DNA of 64,000 nucleotides. It comes from Synaphobranchus kaupii. Lineage: Eukaryota; Chordata; Actinopteri; Anguilliformes; Synaphobranchidae. The notes beneath the pieces are model-generated. The model did no database searches. It was not told the origin of the DNA and saw only the letters and a list, made by a program, of their open reading frames with translations. The position numbers were made by a program, and so were the translations under genes. Of the stretch, positions 59,640 to 64,000 are shown in pieces (positions within the stretch are counted from its first letter, which is position 1; each line of letters begins with the position of its first letter). The stretch lies in NCBI GenBank assembly GCA_029718625.1, contig CM056389.1, positions 14,165,723 through 14,229,722 on the forward strand, in the 5' to 3' direction.

Positions 59640-61180
59640 AGTTTTTTTTACAATCAGTTTGGCGCTCATCTCACAAGTTTGTGCTCAATTTTCACGAAAA
59701 ATGGTCAGCACTTGTAGCACAGCCTGTCCTCTGTTCAAAACCTTGCATTATGCATTCATATCTCTGAAGTAATCTTGCACTTCAGAATCATTAGTTCAAA
59801 TAACTAATGTATCATGAAATACTATAGGAACATTTGTTTAGATTACCCACACACAAGATACCAATAGCTTTACTGTTTAGTTGTTTTTACAATCCTTTAA
59901 TATTGCAGTAAAAAATACTTGATACATGTTTCAATATGGTTCTTTTTGTGGTTTTAAATAAAGTGAATAGTAGAGACAGTAGAACAGAGTGGAATCATTG
60001 AACAAAATCTGAATTTATTTTTAAAAATACAATTACAACATAGGCTTGTTTGAATCATCGCATCAAATAATACAGTAATTATAGCTACAAAGTGAAAAAT
60101 AATTTGTCAACGGCAGTGAAAAACAAAAAATACTGTAATAACAGTTCCGACCTCTGGCTAGGTTGAAGCCACGTTCCCCGTAGTGCAATGTGAAGACTTA
60201 CCGGTTCTCATGGCGGAAAGTTCTGATGATTGAGATTGCCACTGTTGATCTCCTGAATCATTGTAGCTGTTGTCCTTGTCATGCCACAATTTATCACAAG
60301 GTCCACAACTATTGTTCAGATTTCATTGGACACTCTTTGCTGTTGCCGTCACTGTCTTGGTCCGTGGCCTTGTCCTCTACCACATACCCCCCCCACCACC
60401 TCTCTGGGGCCCATGGTCACCTCTCTGATGAGACCGAAGCACTCCTCTAAGACGAGGTCTACAGCCACCTCTCTGAAGGGGTACTTGTCCTCTGCCATTC
60501 CCTTGACCACCTCCTCCTCCTCCTCCTCCTCCTCTCACTGCTTGATCTCTATTCCGACGTGGATCATCTGCCTGCTCCATGTTTTTGTTATGTTGTTGCA
60601 GGTGGATGCAGACCCTTTTATACTCTTACCACAATGTGAAACCAATCATTACTGTAATGAGTTGTCATTTTTGGAAAAGTCACAAAAAAGGCCTACATAC
60701 ATAGTCAAATCTGAAAACATAGGAACCATAGTAACAGGTGTCTGATAAAGGATGATGATGAAATATTTCAAAGATAATAAGTAAAATTGTTTCATGTTCC
60801 AAAGTAATTGGTGTCAATAGATTTCTTTATCCTAAAAAATGTATGATCTTACTGTAACATGGAATGTTGCTCCAGTAATCAGTTTCCATAAACATATGCA
60901 TTAATAGTAATGCTACAGTTACTTATCATTTTGAGCAGTTGGATTAATTGATAGTTAGATGCATTGTAATGAAATGAAAAGACAGTCACATCGTATGTAA
61001 TAGGTGTATTGCATTTTGAAATGCTAATACTTTGATGGTAAGTTGTATCATTGTGAACAAGTGATTTGGTTCAGTGAACAAATTATTTTAGGTTTATGTG
61101 TATTGTATTCATACAATTGAAAAAGGTGTTTAGAGTTTTGAAAAATGGGCATTTTCATTATCTGTTTTGAGTTTTGTGTA
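59640..61180 (-). pseudogene. Tc1/IS630-like transposon with Gly/Arg-rich N-terminus, decayed
   Basis: The minus strand starts MEQADDPRRNRDQAVRGGGG at 60580, a Gly/Arg-rich head, then in another frame GRGQGHGPRQ-stop-RQQQRVSNEI-stop-TIVVDLVINCGMTRTT, matching the helix-turn-helix region of a fish Tc1-like group whose transposases open with such a head. Both stops are TGA where Arg (CGA) is expected, typical CpG decay. The catalytic half is gone. The bounds are inferred from where Harbinger similarity breaks and resumes. Confidence 0.65.
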
Positions 61181-61288
61181 CAATTTTGATAATAAAATAA
61201 TTTTGGAGAAGCTGTGCTGAAACAAATCATCTCTCCGTCAAAGCGAATATGATCCAGACACTGCCTATCAATTAATCCATCTAATATA

Positions 61289-61995
61289 TGTAAGGGGGAG
61301 TGTAAGGTTCGGAGAACCAAACGCGACCGATAAGGATTTCTAAAAGTGTATCTAGAGAGATATGCCACAAACGCTGAAGTAGCCGCCCCACGACTGAGAT
61401 AACACAGGATCGGGAGCAAAACTTCCCTAGCACAAGGCAAAACAAAGCAACCTCCAAAAACTGAGGCGATCAGCGAGAATAACTAACAAAAGAACCTCAT
61501 GCACTAAATAATTAGGCGTAACAAGAGGTGGTGAAACAAAACAAAACAAAACTCGATTAAACGAGTGAAGGAAAATAATAGAAAAGACCTGTTAGCCAAA
61601 GCTCTTGTTGCAAAATAGCTGAACACAACTAGCAACAGGTGAAAAGAATAAAGGATAAAGAAAGATTGGAAAGGAAAGAGAAAACCAATCTAATCCTAAA
61701 TCTTATAACCGCACTTGCTGCGTTTCCTATTCGTATGAACCAGAAATGCAGCGACCAAAATTCCTATACCTTATCAACTTCGTTGTCAACATAGCAAAGA
61801 CAATATCGAAGTGCGAAAATGCGGAAGTCCTGAGGTATTTATAGCCGGCAGGAAACGCAAAACGGGTGTAGGGAATAATTATCGGGCAAGATACGAATAC
61901 CGGAATGGAGGCGGAAAAAATCCGATAGAGCGTCCTGACGACGCCAAAAAGGAAACCAAAACGTAGAAATGCAAAGGCTGCAAATAACCATGACA
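61289..61995 (-). mobile_element. Solo LTR family 1, second copy, inverted
   Basis: On the plus strand it starts TGTAAGGGGGAG and ends AACCATGACA, the complement of the 34.6-kb LTR's ends. ATATA before and ATATG after give a 5-bp duplication with one change. The sense strand keeps the TATAAATA box and both hairpins. Substantial divergence from the 34.6-kb copy points to separate, not recent, insertions. Inserted into Harbinger family 1. Confidence 0.88.
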
Positions 61996-62440
61996 ATATG
62001 TGTCTGGTATGATATACCAGATGGTCGATCGTAGCCTACTTTTACATATTTTTCTTTTTATGACAGCTGTCTGATAATTGCAAGTTAGCTATGCAAAGGA
62101 AAATATGACCAATATTATGTTCAAATAACATGCACTCATACTAATATCCATTTATGCAAAAGATGCTGTATTTTTCATAATAATCTATTGGCGGCGCCAG
62201 ACATAAACTACCTTTTTCTCAAAAAATTACTAACCAAAAACTCTGAATACGTATATCTTGAACAACTTGCAGATGCCTCATTTTCATCAAATCTCCCCCC
62301 CGCGCACGTAGTGCCACATATGTACTGGAGAGATGCTTAAAACAGCGGATAAGTCAAATGTCTGAATCACAAATAGCTTAAGCTAGGAATTTTGGGAGTA
62401 AGTCCCATTTGCGCGTGCTTATCTCAACTCTGAATCTGGC

Positions 62441-63347
62441 ACAAAGCACTTTACAAAAGGCAATGATTAATAATCAAAATAAACAGTGCAAAAATAAAGG
62501 TCACAGAGCAATGTTACCTGTACGAACTTTAATTTAAATACCCCAGGAAAAAATGGGACTGGGCTTGTCTCCTGAATAGATGTGCTTTATTATGGATAAC
62601 ATACCGTAACTATAAAGCTTTCATAACTATAAAGCCATAAGCTATTTTTACAGTCCTCTCCACTTCACACTTTTATCATTAGGAACCCATTGCATGTAGT
62701 CTAGAACACACACTCTAGGGACATTGGACCGCTTTGATTGAGGATATAGTAAAGTAGCAGGGTCTTTAAGTGTACAGCCGCTGCAATCAGGTGAGGGTTT
62801 GGAAGGGGGTGTAGGTGGGTGTGGAGGGAGGGATCCAGGCAGGCAGCAGATATCTGCATTATTTGGTGGCCCTTGATAGCAGTCCCTGGGCATCCTGCCA
62901 GCAGGGGCTTTCAATAGAAGAGACAAAGCTGAGTGTCAGCATTTGGGTAGAGGCAGTGAGATAAAGGCGGCTATTGGCCTGAATCATCAGATGCGGATCA
63001 GACGAAAATGTTCTGGGTAATCCCCATTAGGGTGTCGTCGGGGCGTGACAGAGAAACAGAAGGCCGTCAGCTTCTTTGTTTGTTTTGAGGCGGGGGGTAA
63101 ATGCACGTTGGTGATTGTTGGTCTGGCTACACAGCATGTCTTGGAAAGATTGTGAGGTTGTGTGAGGTAAACCAACTGATAATATCAGCAAGGAATGTAT
63201 TTTCCACCCTTTTTGGATTGCCTTTGTTCAAAAGAAATACACAATGCAACACAACAGGAGAAAAAATATAAATTTTTTATTACATTTTAAACCTTTAAAA
63301 TGTTCCCGTAAGCACCAGACATGTCATGATGTGCAAGACATTAATGC
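62441..63347. other. Unique non-coding DNA, possible conserved block
   Basis: No gene recognised. Even-composition stretches at 62650-62800 and 62950-63070 (GGCGGCTATTGGCCTGAATC, TAATCCCCATTAGGGTGTCG) could be regulatory. A 92-codon minus frame shows no known domain. Confidence 0.35.

Positions 63348-63404
<57 letters not shown>
63348..63404. repeat. (AAT)n microsatellite, about 19 copies
   Basis: Perfect ATA array flanked on both sides by ATGCAAT. Confidence 0.97.
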
Positions 63405-63405
<1 letters not shown>

Positions 63406-64000
63406 CAATAGGATCGAGTCTCCTATTCAATCATTTGATGACCTTTTTGTTATCCCCAGCCTCTCCTGCAAACAGATAAATATTTAAATTTGAGCTGAAA
63501 TGTGTTTCGCCCTTTTGTCTGCCACTAAGCTAACAAGACTGGTAATATGAAACAATATCATTATAGCAGCTGCATAGATCAAAGACCTTCCCTCAATATC
63601 TGTTTCTCTCTCCTTAGTGTCTTAATCCGTCAGTAACCAAATAATCATCATTCCTGGTAGGCATAGTGTGGGAGTGTCTCATTTATTAAAGATGTTTTAC
63701 TGACTATTGTACATTATGTAGAGGCTGTTTTTTGAAACTTCTAATTGCTCTGGTCTGCATAGCCTTATTTATGGAGGGTAGGTAACTTTGAGGCTGTAGA
63801 TTGGCACATTGTGCTAAAACAATTGGTTTTCAGTGTAGCAATAGAAACTATGTGCACACTATAATCCTGACAATACTAGTGCCATCCATGGTCAGCTGCA
63901 CCACAGGATAAAGCATGAAAATTGGCCGTATCCTTGTTAAGAATGGGAAGGCGTCTGCTGTGTGGGTAGGCTAGTACCTGTCTCATTGTATAAATGTAAC
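63405..64000. other. Unique AT-rich non-coding DNA
   Basis: Nothing recognised up to the window end. Confidence 0.4.

Larger units (their letters stand above)
59136..62440 (-). mobile_element. PIF/Harbinger family 1 element carrying two later insertions
   Basis: Left end GCCGGATTCAGAG and right end CTCTGAATCTGGC are inverted. Internal words shared with the 31.5- and 49.5-kb copies (ATTGATGACTGGGATATAC; AATAATTTTGGAG; TTTTTATGACAGCT) come in the same order. The 3.3-kb length is explained by a Tc1-like insertion (about 59640-61180) and a solo LTR (61289-61995); without them the element is about 1.0-1.1 kb, like the 31.5-kb copy. A 20-bp tandem repeat (GTGTCGGGGTATAGGCAT) is at 59350-59387. Confidence 0.85.

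Noticed and set aside
60377..60580. Small Gly/Arg-rich host protein gene
   Set aside because: Its continuation in another frame matches a Tc1-like transposase helix-turn-helix, so it is a transposon remnant.

Overview
The window reads as nuclear DNA of a ray-finned (teleost) fish. Reasons: long (CA)n/(GT)n tracts, fish-type Tc1/mariner and PIF/Harbinger relics, an L2-clade LINE with the 3' tail (GCTCTGGATAAGAGCG core) shared with a tRNA-derived SINE, TA-flanked MITEs, solo LTRs and micro/minisatellites. I cannot name the species. I find no convincing host protein-coding exon, rRNA, tRNA gene or CRISPR array. The longest open frames are microsatellites, in-frame minisatellites or decayed transposases. 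The unique DNA between repeats looks like intergenic or intronic sequence, with a few blocks that could be conserved regulatory elements. That is only a compositional judgement.

Layout. 1-20.7 kb: mostly unique sequence, with a 33-bp minisatellite (5.9 kb), CA arrays (7.8-9.2 kb) beside a Tc1 3' end and a 0.5-kb palindromic element, a fresh 139-bp tandem duplication (10.8 kb), a CpG-rich block (12.5-13.1 kb) and an L2 3' end (14.7-15.4 kb). 20.7-33 kb: a Tc1 transposon with a readable but broken transposase, a 30-bp minisatellite, two palindromic MITEs (26.5 and 30.7 kb), a deleted Tc1 with both terminal repeats (28.9 kb), and a 1.1-kb Harbinger element (31.5 kb). 34.6-47 kb: a solo LTR with a perfect GATGG duplication, a 555-bp compound CA array, an 88-bp tandem duplication whose second copy holds a 102-bp MITE (a natural empty/filled pair), a MITE with 28 Gs at its apex, and a 36-bp minisatellite. 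47.8-54.3 kb: a dense transposon nest ending in a 1475-bp solo LTR and a 1.95-kb Harbinger element that share a target site. 56-64 kb: a 48-bp minisatellite, then a Harbinger element (59.1-62.4 kb) carrying a Tc1-like transposon and a second copy of the 34.6-kb solo LTR.

Most interesting structure: the 1475-bp LTR carries about nine diverged units of a nested stem-loop. An outer CGCC(C)/(G)GGCG stem encloses an inner CTC...GAG stem whose sequence changes from unit to unit while pairing is kept. The unrelated-looking 0.7-kb LTR has two perfect nested hairpins, also partly preserved by paired changes between its two copies. This suggests selection for RNA structure in the transcribed part of these LTRs. 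I see no host genetic system assembled here; the genes that can be read are transposases and a LINE reverse transcriptase end, all inactivated.
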